Positions 36,229 to 45,484 are shown, counted from the stretch's first letter. The stretch: DNA of 64,000 nucleotides from Streptomyces diastatochromogenes (GCF_002242805.1 NZ_MCGQ01000006.1:31745-95744), one strand, 5' to 3'. The notes: generated by a model not told the origin, from the letters alone. A program made the numbers and translations.

Positions 36229-36759
36229 ATGACCGCCGTACAGACCGCGAGCAAGGTGCCCGTCGTCTCGCTCCCGCAGACCGAGCTGCTCACACTGAAC
36301 GTGAACGACATCCCCCTGCTGAAGGACGCGCTCGGCCCCGGGATCAGCTTCCAGCCGCTGTTCCTCGACCCCGAGATGGGCATCTGGTCGATCCTCGGCA
36401 CCTTCGCTCCCGGGGTGGAGCTGCCCATCCATCTGCACACCGGAGGGGTGCACGGCTACACCCTCAAGGGCAAGTGGCTCTACAAGGAGTACCCCGACCA
36501 GCCGCAGACCGCGGGCTCCTACCTCTACGAGCCGGCCTCGTCGGTGCACACCTTCGCCGTGCCCCCGACCAACATCGAGGACACGGTCGTGCTGTTCGTC
36601 ATCAACGGCGCCAACGTCGGCTTCACCGAGGACGGACAGTTCCACTCGGTCCTCGACGCCGTGACCGTCCAGAAGCTGACCGAACAGTGCGCCGAGGCCC
36701 AGGGGCTCGGCCCCGTCAAGTACCTGACGGGCGGCACGGCGAAGTACACCACCGGCTGA
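36229..36759 (+). CDS. Cupin protein, 2,4'-dihydroxyacetophenone dioxygenase-like
   Basis: Single-domain cupin (176 aa). LPIHLHTGGVHGYTLKGKW gives the HxH metal ligands and the downstream ...E/K of motif 1; SYLYEPASSVHTFAVP gives the motif 2 His. This is the pattern of ChrR-like cupins that include 2,4'-dihydroxyacetophenone dioxygenase, which cleaves the side chain of an aryl ketone. A GGAGGAAG ribosome site precedes ATG 36229, 34 nt after the dehydrogenase. Whether it is a dioxygenase or a binding/isomerase cupin cannot be told from sequence. Confidence 0.78.
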   Translation: MTAVQTASKVPVVSLPQTELLTLNVNDIPLLKDALGPGISFQPLFLDPEMGIWSILGTFAPGVELPIHLHTGGVHGYTLKGKWLYKEYPDQPQTAGSYLYEPASSVHTFAVPPTNIEDTVVLFVINGANVGFTEDGQFHSVLDAVTVQKLTEQCAEAQGLGPVKYLTGGTAKYTTG

Positions 36760-36780
36760 CCTACCGAACGGAGAATTCCT

Positions 36781-37509
36781 GTGCCCGCCGTATTCGTGCA
36801 TGGCGTCCCCGACACGCACCACGTCTGGGACGACGTCATAGCCCACCTGCCGCGGACCGACGTCGTCGTCCTTTCCCTGCCCGGCTTCGGAAGCCCCGTT
36901 CCGGAAGGCTTCACCTCAACCAAGGAGGAGTACGCCGACTGGATCATCGCCCGGTTGGAGGAGATCGGCACCCCCGTGGACCTCGTGGGCCATGACTGGG
37001 GCTGCATCCTCACCTCCCGTGTCGCCTCGGTCCGCCCCGACCTGGTGCGGACGTGGGCCGCCGGCGGCGCCCAGATCGCCGGCGCGGACGAATGGCACGA
37101 CCTCGCGAAGCTCTGGCAGACCCCCGAGGTCGGGGAGCAGTGGATGGCCGCGCTCGACCCGTCGGAGCTGAGCAAGCTGCTCCAGGCCAACGGCGTGCCC
37201 GCCCAGCACGCGGAGGAGAACGCGAGCCGCATGGACGCCACGATGAAGGACAGCATCCTGCGCCTCTACCGCTCCGCGGTCCTGCTGTGGGAGGACTGGC
37301 GGCCCGGTCTGGCGGACATCACCAGCCCCTCTCTCGTGTTCTGGGGCAACGATGACCAGTTCGCACCGGAGCAGTACGCCGAACCCGTCGCGAAGGCCGT
37401 CCGGGCCACGGGCGTGATCAGGCTGGACAGCGGGCACTGGACGCCACTCCAGCGCCCGCGGGAACTCGCGGACGCACTGGCACAGCACTGGGCGAGCGTG
37501 CCCGCCTGA
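36781..37509 (+). CDS. Alpha/beta hydrolase, epoxide hydrolase/dehalogenase-like
   Basis: Alpha/beta hydrolase (242 aa) with Asp nucleophile (VDLVGHDWGCILTSRVA), HGVPDTHHVWD oxyanion segment, WGNDDQFAPEQ (acid) and LDSGHWTPLQRP (His). An Asp in the elbow is usual for epoxide hydrolases and haloalkane dehalogenases and not for esterases. GTG 36781 follows GGAG by eight bases. Part of the 35100-42610 operon, 21 nt after the cupin. Confidence 0.88.
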   Translation: MPAVFVHGVPDTHHVWDDVIAHLPRTDVVVLSLPGFGSPVPEGFTSTKEEYADWIIARLEEIGTPVDLVGHDWGCILTSRVASVRPDLVRTWAAGGAQIAGADEWHDLAKLWQTPEVGEQWMAALDPSELSKLLQANGVPAQHAEENASRMDATMKDSILRLYRSAVLLWEDWRPGLADITSPSLVFWGNDDQFAPEQYAEPVAKAVRATGVIRLDSGHWTPLQRPRELADALAQHWASVPA

Positions 37510-37612
37510 GTACAGCTCAAGGAGCGAGTGTGCCGGCAGCAATCGACTCGGCTGCGTGGAGCCCTGCCGGCGCTCGTCTCTCCATTCCCAACGTCGTGAA
37601 GAGGAGAGCTCC

Positions 37613-38560
37613 ATGTCCCGACTGAACCGGGTGACCGTCCTGGGCTCGGGTGTGCTGGGCGGACAGATCGCCTGGCACAGCGCGTTCAAGGGCAAGACCG
37701 TGACCGTCTACGACATCGCACCGGACGCCATCGAGCGCTGTCGGGCCGCGCACGACCAGTACGCCGCCATCTACCTGTCCGATGTCGGCGCCGACGACGC
37801 GGGCATCGCCGCGACGAGGGAACGCCTGACCTACAGCACTGACCTGGCTGCCGCGGTCGTACAGACAGACCTGGTCATCGAGGCGGTACCGGAGATCCCC
37901 GAGGTCAAGACGGCCGTGTACAAGGAGGTGGCCGAACACCTGCCTCCGGCGGCCCTCGTCGCGACCAACTCCTCGACGTTCCTGCCCAGGGACTTCGCCG
38001 AGGCCACCGGCCGTCCGGAGAAGTTCTGCGCTCTGCACTTCTCCAACCTGATCTGGTCGATGAACTTCGCCGAGATCATGGCGCACCCCGGTACGGCAAC
38101 GGAGACGCTCACCGAGGTGACGGAGTTCGCCGTCGAGATCGGCATGCTGCCGATCCCCGTGCGCAAGGAACAGCACGGGTACGTCGTCAACACGTGGCTG
38201 GTGCCCTTCCTCAACGCCGCACAGACCCTCGTGACCAACGGGGTCGCCACTCCCGAGGACGTGGACCGCACCTTCCTGTACACCGGCGCCAGATTCGGGC
38301 CGCTGGGCATGATGGACATGATCGGCATGAAGACTGCGTACGACGTCCTCGCCCACTGGGCGAGGGAGACCGGCGACGCGCAGATGAGCGCCAACGCCGA
38401 GTACATAAAGAGCAACTTACTGGACCAGGGCCTGCTCGGGCTGCAGACCGGCAAGGGCTACTACACCTACCCCGACCCTGCCTACCAGCGCCCCGGTTTC
38501 CTCGACGTCCCCGACCTCTCTGCCGTCCCGCGCCTCGTGTCCTTGATCGCGCAGCAGTGA
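37613..38560 (+). CDS. 3-hydroxyacyl-CoA dehydrogenase
   Basis: NAD-dependent 3-hydroxyacyl-CoA dehydrogenase (315 aa). Rossmann motif VTVLGSGVLGGQIAWHSA, then LVIEAVPEIPEVKTAVYKEV, ATNSSTFLPRDFA, catalytic His in CALHFSNLIWSMNFAEI, and the C-terminal helical domain with GPLGMMDMIGMKTAYDV. ATG 37613 follows AAGAGGAGAG. It probably oxidises the 3-hydroxyacyl-CoA formed after the ligase and hydratase steps. The 103-nt gap before it is the largest inside the operon, so an internal promoter is possible. Confidence 0.92.
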   Translation: MSRLNRVTVLGSGVLGGQIAWHSAFKGKTVTVYDIAPDAIERCRAAHDQYAAIYLSDVGADDAGIAATRERLTYSTDLAAAVVQTDLVIEAVPEIPEVKTAVYKEVAEHLPPAALVATNSSTFLPRDFAEATGRPEKFCALHFSNLIWSMNFAEIMAHPGTATETLTEVTEFAVEIGMLPIPVRKEQHGYVVNTWLVPFLNAAQTLVTNGVATPEDVDRTFLYTGARFGPLGMMDMIGMKTAYDVLAHWARETGDAQMSANAEYIKSNLLDQGLLGLQTGKGYYTYPDPAYQRPGFLDVPDLSAVPRLVSLIAQQ

Positions 38561-38613
38561 CCACCGCCTTCGCCAATCCGTCACCCACACCTCACTAAAC
38601 GAAGGAAGCCGAC

Positions 38614-40134
38614 ATGAGCGGAACCGCCGCGGCGGCAGCGAGACTTCAGCACGTCGACGTGCTGATCGTCGGAGCCGGGATCTCCGGCATCGATCTGGGC
38701 TACCACCTGACCACGAAGCAGCCGAGCCGGACCTTCGCCATCGTCGACGGCCGCGACGCGATCGGCGGCACCTGGGACCTGTTCCGTTACCCGGGCATCC
38801 GGTCCGACGCCGACATGCAGAGCTTCGGCTTCGAGTTCAAGCCGTGGACCAAGGACAACGCGATCGCCGACGCCCATGAGATCCTCGACTACCTGCACGA
38901 GACGATCACCGAGAACGGCCTCGACCGGCACCTGCACCTCGGGCACAAGGTGCTCCGCGCCGACTTCTCGTCCGACACGGCGCGCTGGTCGGTCACGCTC
39001 GAACGGACCAGTGACGGCGAACAGTTCGACGTCACCTGTAGCGTGCTGTTCTCCGCCGCCGGCTACTACGACTACGCCGGCGGATACACCCCCCACTTCG
39101 AGGGGCGCGAGGACTTCGGCGGCCTGATCGTCCACCCACAGCAGTGGCCGGAGGATCTCGACTACACCGGCAAGAAGGTCGTCGTCATCGGCAGCGGCGC
39201 CACGGCCGTGACACTCCTGCCGTCGATGGCGGGCACAGCGGGACACGTCACGATGCTGCAGCGCTCACCGTCGTACGTCCTGCCGGTCCCGCGCAAGGAC
39301 CCGATCGCCAACACCCTGCTCCGACTCCTGCCGGACGCGGTCGCATACGGGATCACCCGGCGCATCAACATCAACCGCCAGCGCCTGATCCTGTCCCTCA
39401 GCCGACGCTACCCACGGCAGATGCGCCGACTGATCCGCCGGCTCAACGCCGCAGCGCTTCCCGAGAGTTACGCGGTCGACACGCACTTCAACCCCCACTA
39501 CAACCCCTGGGACCAGCGGCTCTGTGTGGTCCCCGACTCCGACCTGTTCAAGGCCATCTCCAGCGGAGCGGCGTCCGTGGTCACCGATCACATCGTCAGG
39601 TTCACCGAGCGAGGCATTCTGCTCAAGTCGGGCACCGAGCTCGACGCCGACATCATCGTCACCGCCACCGGACTGAACATGCTGCCGTTCGGCGGGATCG
39701 CCCTGCACGTCGACGGACAGCCGGTGGAGCTCAACGACCGGCTGATGTTCAAGGCCATGATGGTCAGCGGCGTGCCCAACTTCGCGTTCGCGCTCGGCTA
39801 CACCACCAACGCGTGGACGCTCAAGGTCGACCTGGTCTCCGACCACCTGTGCCGGATCCTGGCCCACATGGACCGCTTCGGCTACGCCGCCTTCACACCG
39901 GTCGTCGACGACCCGGCGCTCACCCGGCGGCCGTTCCTCGAAATGGACACGGCCTACATCAAACGTGCCATGCACTTGTTCCCGCAGCAGGGCTCCCACG
40001 GCCCCTGGACGGTGGACCAGAACTACGCACTCGACCGCGAGCGGCTGCGTGGCGGGCCGGTCGAGGACCCCGCGCTGCACTTCACCCGTGCCGTGGTGGG
40101 CGCGGCGGAGACTCCCGAGGAAGCGGCCGCGTGA
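38614..40134 (+). CDS. Baeyer-Villiger-type flavin monooxygenase (EthA-like)
   Basis: Class B flavoprotein monooxygenase (506 aa) that inserts oxygen next to a carbonyl using NADPH and O2. FAD site VDVLIVGAGISGIDLGYHL (residues 14-32), GGTWDLFRYPGIRSDADM, the BVMO fingerprint FxGxxxHxxxWP as FGGLIVHPQQWP (about 168-179) and the NADPH site KVVVIGSGATAVTLLP (about 188). The size and motifs resemble EthA/type I BVMOs. Product would be an ester or lactone, fitting the hydrolases encoded on either side. The stop overlaps the next gene by GTGA. Confidence 0.93.
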   Translation: MSGTAAAAARLQHVDVLIVGAGISGIDLGYHLTTKQPSRTFAIVDGRDAIGGTWDLFRYPGIRSDADMQSFGFEFKPWTKDNAIADAHEILDYLHETITENGLDRHLHLGHKVLRADFSSDTARWSVTLERTSDGEQFDVTCSVLFSAAGYYDYAGGYTPHFEGREDFGGLIVHPQQWPEDLDYTGKKVVVIGSGATAVTLLPSMAGTAGHVTMLQRSPSYVLPVPRKDPIANTLLRLLPDAVAYGITRRININRQRLILSLSRRYPRQMRRLIRRLNAAALPESYAVDTHFNPHYNPWDQRLCVVPDSDLFKAISSGAASVVTDHIVRFTERGILLKSGTELDADIIVTATGLNMLPFGGIALHVDGQPVELNDRLMFKAMMVSGVPNFAFALGYTTNAWTLKVDLVSDHLCRILAHMDRFGYAAFTPVVDDPALTRRPFLEMDTAYIKRAMHLFPQQGSHGPWTVDQNYALDRERLRGGPVEDPALHFTRAVVGAAETPEEAAA

Positions 40135-41000
40135 GCACCCCCGCCTTCCTCTCCGTCAATGGCCGGCGCACCCGCGTCCGTGTCGAGGGCGACCCGGCCG
40201 CCCCGCCGGTGCTGCTGTTGCACGGCATCGGCCGCAGTCTCGAGGACTGGGCCACTCAATACCCGCGCCTTGCCCAGGGGCATCGGCTGATCGCCCTGGA
40301 TCTTCCGGGTTTCGGGTTCTCCGCCCGCTCCCCCGAACCCATCACTCTCGAGGTGCTGGCCCGTGGAGCGATCGAGACGCTCGACGCACTCGGCGAGCGG
40401 CGACCGCTGCACGTGCTCGGCAACTCGCTCGGCGGCGCGATCGCCCAGCAGTTGCTCGTCCTCGAGCCGGAACGGGTGGCCTCGCTGGTACTGGTCAACA
40501 GCGCGGGATTCGGCTCCGAGGTCGCACTCCCGCTGCGGCTGCTCGCCCTCCCCGTTCTCGGCCGTATCGCCACCCGACGCACCACCCGCGCCGGGGCGCG
40601 GATGGCCGAGCGCCTGCTTTTCGCCGACCCGCTACTGGCCACCAAGGAGCGGATCGATCATGCCTTGGCCATCGCACGCCAGCCCGACCCGAACGCCGTA
40701 CTACTTGAGACCGTCCGACAACTCGCCACGGTGCGTGGTACCAAGCCCGGCTGGCGGGCGGACCTGACCGCCGCCGTCAGGAAGCACCCCCGTCCCACAC
40801 TGATCATCTGGGGCGACCGGGACCGAGTCCTGCCCGCCCGTCATCTCGACTCCGCACATGGGCTCCTCCCCCACGCCGAGACGCATCTCTTTGCCGGGAT
40901 CGGTCACATGCCGCAGATCGAATGCCCCGACGAGTTCGACGCCCGTGTCCTGACGTTCCTCGCACACAGCACCAACAGCACCAGTAGTGGAGCCCCTTGA
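40131..41000 (+). CDS. Alpha/beta hydrolase (esterase, BVMO partner)
   Basis: Alpha/beta hydrolase (289 aa), coupled to the BVMO through a GTGA overlap. LLLHGIGRSLEDWATQ, HVLGNSLGGAIAQQLLVLEP (nucleophile Ser), IIWGDRDRVLPARH (acid) and FAGIGHMPQIECPDEF (His). Tight coupling to a BVMO argues that it hydrolyses the ester or lactone product. Its own stop overlaps the next start as TGATG. Confidence 0.9.
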   Translation: MSTPAFLSVNGRRTRVRVEGDPAAPPVLLLHGIGRSLEDWATQYPRLAQGHRLIALDLPGFGFSARSPEPITLEVLARGAIETLDALGERRPLHVLGNSLGGAIAQQLLVLEPERVASLVLVNSAGFGSEVALPLRLLALPVLGRIATRRTTRAGARMAERLLFADPLLATKERIDHALAIARQPDPNAVLLETVRQLATVRGTKPGWRADLTAAVRKHPRPTLIIWGDRDRVLPARHLDSAHGLLPHAETHLFAGIGHMPQIECPDEFDARVLTFLAHSTNSTSSGAP

Positions 41001-42610
41001 TGTTCACCAGCCCGTTTCCCGACGTCGAAATCCCCGAAGTGAGCGTGTTCGACATGCTCTTCACGGACATCGATCAGACCGACCTGGACCGGATCGCGCT
41101 CATCGACGCCGCCGATGGCACGCGGACGACCTACCGGGAGCTGATCGGGCGGGTGAACGCGACAGCCGGCGCCCTCGCCGCCCGCGGGGTCGGCGTCGGG
41201 GACGTGGTGGGTCTCCTCGCTCCCAACTCGTCCCTGTTCGCGGTGGCCTTCCACGGCATTCTGCGGGCCGGCGCCACGGCGACCACCGTCAACGCGTTGT
41301 TCACCGCCCAGGACATCGCCAAGCAGCTCACCGACGCGCGCGCGACGATGCTGATCACCGTCAGCGCGCTGCTGCCGCAGGCCGAGGAGGCGGCGCGGTC
41401 GGTGGGCATCACGCCCGGGCGTCTCATCGTCTTGGACGGCGAAGGCGAGAACGCCACCGGCCACCCGAACGCCGACGATCTGCTCGCCCAGGGCACCCCG
41501 GCTCCGCAGGTCTCCTTCGATCCCGCCACGCACCTGGCCGTGCTGCCCTACAGCTCCGGAACCACCGGCAACCCCAAGGGCGTCATGCTGACGCACCGGA
41601 ACCTGGTGGCCAACATGGCGCAGATCCGGCCCCTGCTCGGAATGAGGTCCGACGACAACATGCTGGCGGTGCTGCCGTTCTTCCACATCTACGGCATGAC
41701 CGTGCTACTCAACGCCGCCTTGCAGGCGCGGGCGACTCTGGTCGTCATGCCTCGGTTCGAGCTGGCCGCGTTCCTGGACACCATCCAGGAACACCGGATC
41801 ACCTACAACTTCATCGCACCTCCGGTCGCGGTGGCCCTGGCCAAGCATCCGCTCGTCGACGAGTACGACCTGTCCTCCCTGCACACCATCCTGTCCGGTG
41901 CCGCACCGCTGGACGCCGAACTCGGGAACGCCGTGGCCGAGCGGTTGGGCGTCCGGGTGCTCCAGGGCTACGGCATGAGCGAGCTGAGCCCGGTCAGCCA
42001 CGTCATGCCGCTGGACGGCGGTCAGGCACACTTCGGCGAGGTCGCACCGCTCAGCTCGTGCGGCTGGCCCGTCCCCAACACGCTCAACAAGATCGTCGAT
42101 CCCGTCACCGGCCAGGACGTCGCCTACCCGACGGCAGGTCTGAGCGAGCCGGGCGAGCTGTGGGTCAAGGGACCGAACGTGATGACCGGCTACCTGGGCA
42201 ACGCGGAGGCGACCGCCGGCACGATCGACTCCGACGGGTTCCTGCACACCGGAGATCTCGCACAGGTCGACCGCATCGGCCGGGTGTTCATCGTCGACCG
42301 GCTCAAGGAACTGATCAAGTACAAGGGTTACCAGGTCCCGCCCGCCGAGTTGGAGGCCCTGCTGCTGACCCACCCGGATATCAGCGACAGTGCGGTCGTC
42401 GGGGTCGCCGACGACGACGGCGAGGAGATTCCCAAGGCCTTCGTGGTCCGCCGGGCCGGGACCGACCTCACCGCGGACGAGGTCATCGAGTTCGTCGCCG
42501 GCCGGGTCGCCCCGTACAAGAAGGTCCGGCGGGTCGAGTTCATCGACGTCATACCCAAGTCGGCGTCGGGCAAGATCCTCCGCAAGGACCTCCGCACCTC
42601 GACCGCCTGA
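41000..42610 (+). CDS. Acyl-CoA ligase, 4-coumarate-CoA ligase-like
   Basis: Class I adenylate-forming enzyme (536 aa), last gene of the operon. PYSSGTTGNPKGVMLTHRN (about residue 183), LPFFHIYGMT, LQGYGMSELSPVSH, GFLHTGDLAQVD, VDRLKELIKYKGYQVPPAELE and the catalytic Lys in PKSASGKILRKDL (about 522). It should activate the acid freed by the esterase as a CoA thioester. ATG 41000 overlaps the upstream stop; a TTG one codon earlier is an unlikely alternative. Confidence 0.93.
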   Translation: MFTSPFPDVEIPEVSVFDMLFTDIDQTDLDRIALIDAADGTRTTYRELIGRVNATAGALAARGVGVGDVVGLLAPNSSLFAVAFHGILRAGATATTVNALFTAQDIAKQLTDARATMLITVSALLPQAEEAARSVGITPGRLIVLDGEGENATGHPNADDLLAQGTPAPQVSFDPATHLAVLPYSSGTTGNPKGVMLTHRNLVANMAQIRPLLGMRSDDNMLAVLPFFHIYGMTVLLNAALQARATLVVMPRFELAAFLDTIQEHRITYNFIAPPVAVALAKHPLVDEYDLSSLHTILSGAAPLDAELGNAVAERLGVRVLQGYGMSELSPVSHVMPLDGGQAHFGEVAPLSSCGWPVPNTLNKIVDPVTGQDVAYPTAGLSEPGELWVKGPNVMTGYLGNAEATAGTIDSDGFLHTGDLAQVDRIGRVFIVDRLKELIKYKGYQVPPAELEALLLTHPDISDSAVVGVADDDGEEIPKAFVVRRAGTDLTADEVIEFVAGRVAPYKKVRRVEFIDVIPKSASGKILRKDLRTSTA

Positions 42611-42700
42611 CGCCGAACCGGGACGTCGGCGCCCGCACCGGCCCCGGGCACACGGTGCCGTGCCCGTCGACGGGCTCGGCACCCTCGGTGATCCCGCGGA

Positions 42701-43597
42701 TCAGGCGTTGCCGCCCCGAGGCAGGAGTGCCTCGCCGAGCACGCGCCAGTACGGCATCGCGGACGCACCCGGCTCGATCCCGATCACCTGGATCGCGACA
42801 TGATCGGCGCCGGCCTCGACATGGGCGTGGAGCTTCTCCACGACGGTGTCCAGGTCGCCCCAGAACACGAGGTCATCGACGATGCGGTCGCTGCCGCCCG
42901 CGATCTCCTCCTCCGAGTAGCCCAGCCGACGGAACTTGGCGACGTTGTACGGGGTGTTCAGGTAGATGTGCAGATGCTCGCGCGCGATCGCGCGGGCCTT
43001 GCCGGGGTCGGACTCGAAGAGCACCGCGTGCTCGACACCCAGGAACGCGTCCGGTCCGAGGATCTCGCGCGCCTGCGCGGTGTGCGCCACGTTGACGTGA
43101 TAGGTCTGCGCGCCGGCAGTGCGCTCACCGGCCAGCTGGAGCATCTTGGGCCCGTACGCGGCCATGATGCGGCGCATCGGAGCCTTCGGCAGAGGGTTGG
43201 GCGTCTCGACCGCGTCCATCTCGTCGAGGTACGCGGTCATGGCCGCCAAGGGCTTGGTAGCCGGCCCCGGACCCGGCCCGCCGCCGAATCCGAGACCGAG
43301 CACATGCCGGTCGGGGTAGGCGTCGGCCAGCAGAAGGCCGGCGCCGTACGCCCACCGGGCTCCACGTGACCAGATCTGTGCGATGCCGTTGACCACACTC
43401 AGCCGCTCGGTGCAGGAGAGCAGATAGCCGGCGTGCGTGAACGCGTCGCGCCCGAGAAGTTCGGGAATCCACACCGCCCGCCAGCCGTGTTCTTCCAACT
43501 CCTGAACCGACTCGCGGATCCGCGCCGCCGGCTGGGCCTCGAAGTCGAAGGTGTAGACCCCGAACGTGCCGAGATCAAGACCGTCAATGCTGCCCAT
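42701..43597 (-). CDS. LLM-class F420-dependent oxidoreductase
   Basis: Luciferase-like monooxygenase fold (298 aa), of the TIGR03620-like F420 group abundant in actinomycetes. DLGTFGVYTFDFEAQ, ELEEHGWRAVWIPELLGRDA, GIAQIWSRGARW, HVLGLGFGGGPGPGPATKPL and the C-terminal DTVVEKLHAHVEAGADHVAIQ. ATG 43597 with GAGGAG eight bases upstream; a longer frame to 43741 runs through the operator region. It probably reduces or oxidises an organic substrate with F420; substrate unknown. Shares the operator region with the TetR at 43692. Confidence 0.9.
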   Translation of the reverse strand: MGSIDGLDLGTFGVYTFDFEAQPAARIRESVQELEEHGWRAVWIPELLGRDAFTHAGYLLSCTERLSVVNGIAQIWSRGARWAYGAGLLLADAYPDRHVLGLGFGGGPGPGPATKPLAAMTAYLDEMDAVETPNPLPKAPMRRIMAAYGPKMLQLAGERTAGAQTYHVNVAHTAQAREILGPDAFLGVEHAVLFESDPGKARAIAREHLHIYLNTPYNVAKFRRLGYSEEEIAGGSDRIVDDLVFWGDLDTVVEKLHAHVEAGADHVAIQVIGIEPGASAMPYWRVLGEALLPRGGNA

Positions 43598-43631
43598 CAC
43601 AACATCTCCTCGCAGTCGATCACACGTTAAG

Positions 43632-43684
43632 GACAGACAGGTCTGTCTTCCGCCTTGCAGGCAGACAGACCCGTCTGTTAACTT
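43632..43684. promoter_or_regulatory. Divergent promoter with two GACAGAC operators
   Basis: Operator 1 GACAGAC-AG-GTCTGTC (43632-43647); operator 2 ACAGAC-CC-GTCTGT (43665-43678). For the TetR gene: TTGCAG (43655-43660), 18-bp spacer, TAACTT (43679-43684), ATG seven bases later. Operator 2 fills the spacer. Confidence 0.75.
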
Positions 43685-43691
43685 ACACCGC

Positions 43692-44273
43692 ATGAGCACG
43701 ACGTCCATCCGGCGCCCGGCCCGGGAGCGCATCCTCGACACGGCCTGCGAGCTGTTCTACACCCATGGCATCCACGCCGTGGGAGTGGACAGGCTGATCG
43801 CCGAGTCGGGAGTCGCCAAGGCCACGCTGTACAAGCAGTTCCCCAGCAAGGACGACGTGGTCGCCGCCTACTTGCGGCGGATGGACGACAGCTGGCGGCG
43901 CCAACTGCGCTCGGCGGCACTGGCCGCCGGGGAGGATCCCCGCGAGCAGCTCTTCGGCCTCTTCGTCGCACTGGAGCAGGCGGCACGAGCGGGCACGCTG
44001 GGCTGTGCGTTCATCAACGCGGTGGCGGAGTACGACCCCGGCAGCACAGCGCACACCATCACCGCCGAACACAAGGCCAACGTCCGCGACTGGGTACGGG
44101 GCCTGGCCGCCGCGGCCGGCGCCACGGACCCGGGCATGCTCGCGTTCCAGCTCACCCTCCTCATCGACGGCACCCTGGCGGCTACACGGGTCGAGCGTGC
44201 CGCCGAGGCCGCCGAGGCCGCCAAACAGGCGGCGCGCACCCTGCTCGACTCGGCCTGCGCGGGACCCGCCTGA
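43692..44273 (+). CDS. TetR-family regulator of the GACAGAC regulon
   Basis: TetR repressor (193 aa): RERILDTACELFYTHGIHAVGV, then ESGVAKATLYKQFPSKDDVV, and C-terminal GTLGCAFINAVAEYDPGSTA. The leaderless start at ATG 43692 follows from the promoter. The same operator arms occur twice more (44361-44376, 44382-44397) before the oxidoreductase at 44444, so it probably controls itself, the LLM enzyme and that oxidoreductase. Confidence 0.92.
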   Translation: MSTTSIRRPARERILDTACELFYTHGIHAVGVDRLIAESGVAKATLYKQFPSKDDVVAAYLRRMDDSWRRQLRSAALAAGEDPREQLFGLFVALEQAARAGTLGCAFINAVAEYDPGSTAHTITAEHKANVRDWVRGLAAAAGATDPGMLAFQLTLLIDGTLAATRVERAAEAAEAAKQAARTLLDSACAGPA

Positions 44274-44360
44274 AGCTGCCGGGGCCGGCGGCACCCGACT
44301 TCCTCCGTCCACCGACTCCAGTTCAGTCAGTCAGTCGGTCGTCCGCTCGCAGACTAACTA

Positions 44361-44397
44361 GACAGACCTTTCTGTCTAACAGACAGACCTTTCTGTC
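44361..44397. promoter_or_regulatory. Tandem operators before the NADP oxidoreductase
   Basis: Two identical copies of GACAGACCTTTCTGTC (44361-44376 and 44382-44397), 21 bp apart, i.e. two helical turns, matching the arms of the sites at 43632-43678. Confidence 0.78.
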
Positions 44398-44443
44398 TTC
44401 ATCTCCTCCAGAACACCACCACACCACAAAGGATTCGATCCAC

Positions 44444-45460
44444 ATGTCCGAGCAGACCCTCCCCACCACCGCGCACGCCTGGTTCCTGGACTCCCGCCCG
44501 GAAGGCCGACCCACCGCGGCCAACTTCTCGCTGCGCGAGACCGAACTCCCCACGCCCGGCCCGGGACAGCTCCTCGTCGCCAACGAGTACCTGTCGGTCG
44601 ACCCGTACATGCGCGGCCGGATGAGCGACAAGAAGTCCTACACCGAGCCCTACGGCGTGGACGCGCCGATGGACGGCCCCGCGATCGGCCGCGTCCTCGT
44701 CTCCAACGCGGAGGGTTTCGCACCCGGCGACTACGTGGTCCACGTCCTCGGCTGGCGCGACCATGCCGTCCTCGACGCCGCGGGCGCCCAGAAGGTGGAC
44801 CCGAACCTGGCCCCGCTCGCCGCCTACCTGGGCGTACTTGGCGTCACCGGCCTCACCGCGTACATCGGCCTTGAGCGGTTCGCGAAGATCAAGGAGGGTG
44901 ACACGGTCTTCGTCTCCGGCGCGGCCGGCGCGGTCGGCAGCCAGGTCGGACAGATCGCCAAGCTGAAGGGTGCCGGCCGGGTGATCGGCAGCGCAGGCTC
45001 GGACGAGAAGGTCAAGCTGCTGGTCGACGAGTACGGCTACGACGCGGCGTTCAACTACAAGAACGGCCCGGTGGCCGAGCAGTTGGCCAAGGCGGCACCC
45101 GACGGCATCGACGTCTTCTTCGACAACGTCGGCGGCGAGCACCTGGAGGCGGCGATCGGCGCGCTCAGGCTGCACGCGCGGATCGTGCTGTCCGGGATGG
45201 TCTCGCAGTACAACGACGAGAAGGTCGTGGGACCGCGCAACCTGTGGAACCTGTCCGTGACCCGGTCGGACATCCTGGCCTTCATGTTCAGCGAGGAGCT
45301 GGACCTCCAGCCCAAGTTCGTCCAGGAGGTCGGCGGCTGGCTCACCGAGGGCAAGCTCCGCTACACCGAGACGATTCGGGAGGGCCTCGACAACACCCTG
45401 GACGCCTTCCTGTCGATGATGCGGGGCGAGAACGTCGGAAAGATGATCGTCAAGCTCTGA
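44444..45460 (+). CDS. NADP-dependent oxidoreductase (zinc-free MDR, LTB4DH/CurA type)
   Basis: Medium-chain reductase (338 aa) of the leukotriene B4 dehydrogenase/YncB group, which reduces alpha,beta-unsaturated carbonyls. Visible: LDSRPEGRPTAANFSLRE, SVDPYMRGRMSD, FVSGAAGAVGSQVGQIAKL, DAAFNYKNG and FDNVGGEHLEAAIGAL. No zinc ligands. Twin operators upstream place it in the TetR(43692) regulon, consistent with a response to electrophilic enones. Terminator at 45485. Confidence 0.93.
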   Translation: MSEQTLPTTAHAWFLDSRPEGRPTAANFSLRETELPTPGPGQLLVANEYLSVDPYMRGRMSDKKSYTEPYGVDAPMDGPAIGRVLVSNAEGFAPGDYVVHVLGWRDHAVLDAAGAQKVDPNLAPLAAYLGVLGVTGLTAYIGLERFAKIKEGDTVFVSGAAGAVGSQVGQIAKLKGAGRVIGSAGSDEKVKLLVDEYGYDAAFNYKNGPVAEQLAKAAPDGIDVFFDNVGGEHLEAAIGALRLHARIVLSGMVSQYNDEKVVGPRNLWNLSVTRSDILAFMFSEELDLQPKFVQEVGGWLTEGKLRYTETIREGLDNTLDAFLSMMRGENVGKMIVKL

Positions 45461-45484
45461 GCGCGCTCCGCACGCCCGAAACCC

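Noticed and set aside
42646..42665. Terminator between convergent ligase and LLM genes
   Set aside because: Stem GGGCAC/GTGCCC is only six base pairs with an 8-nt loop; not strong enough compared with the other terminators here.
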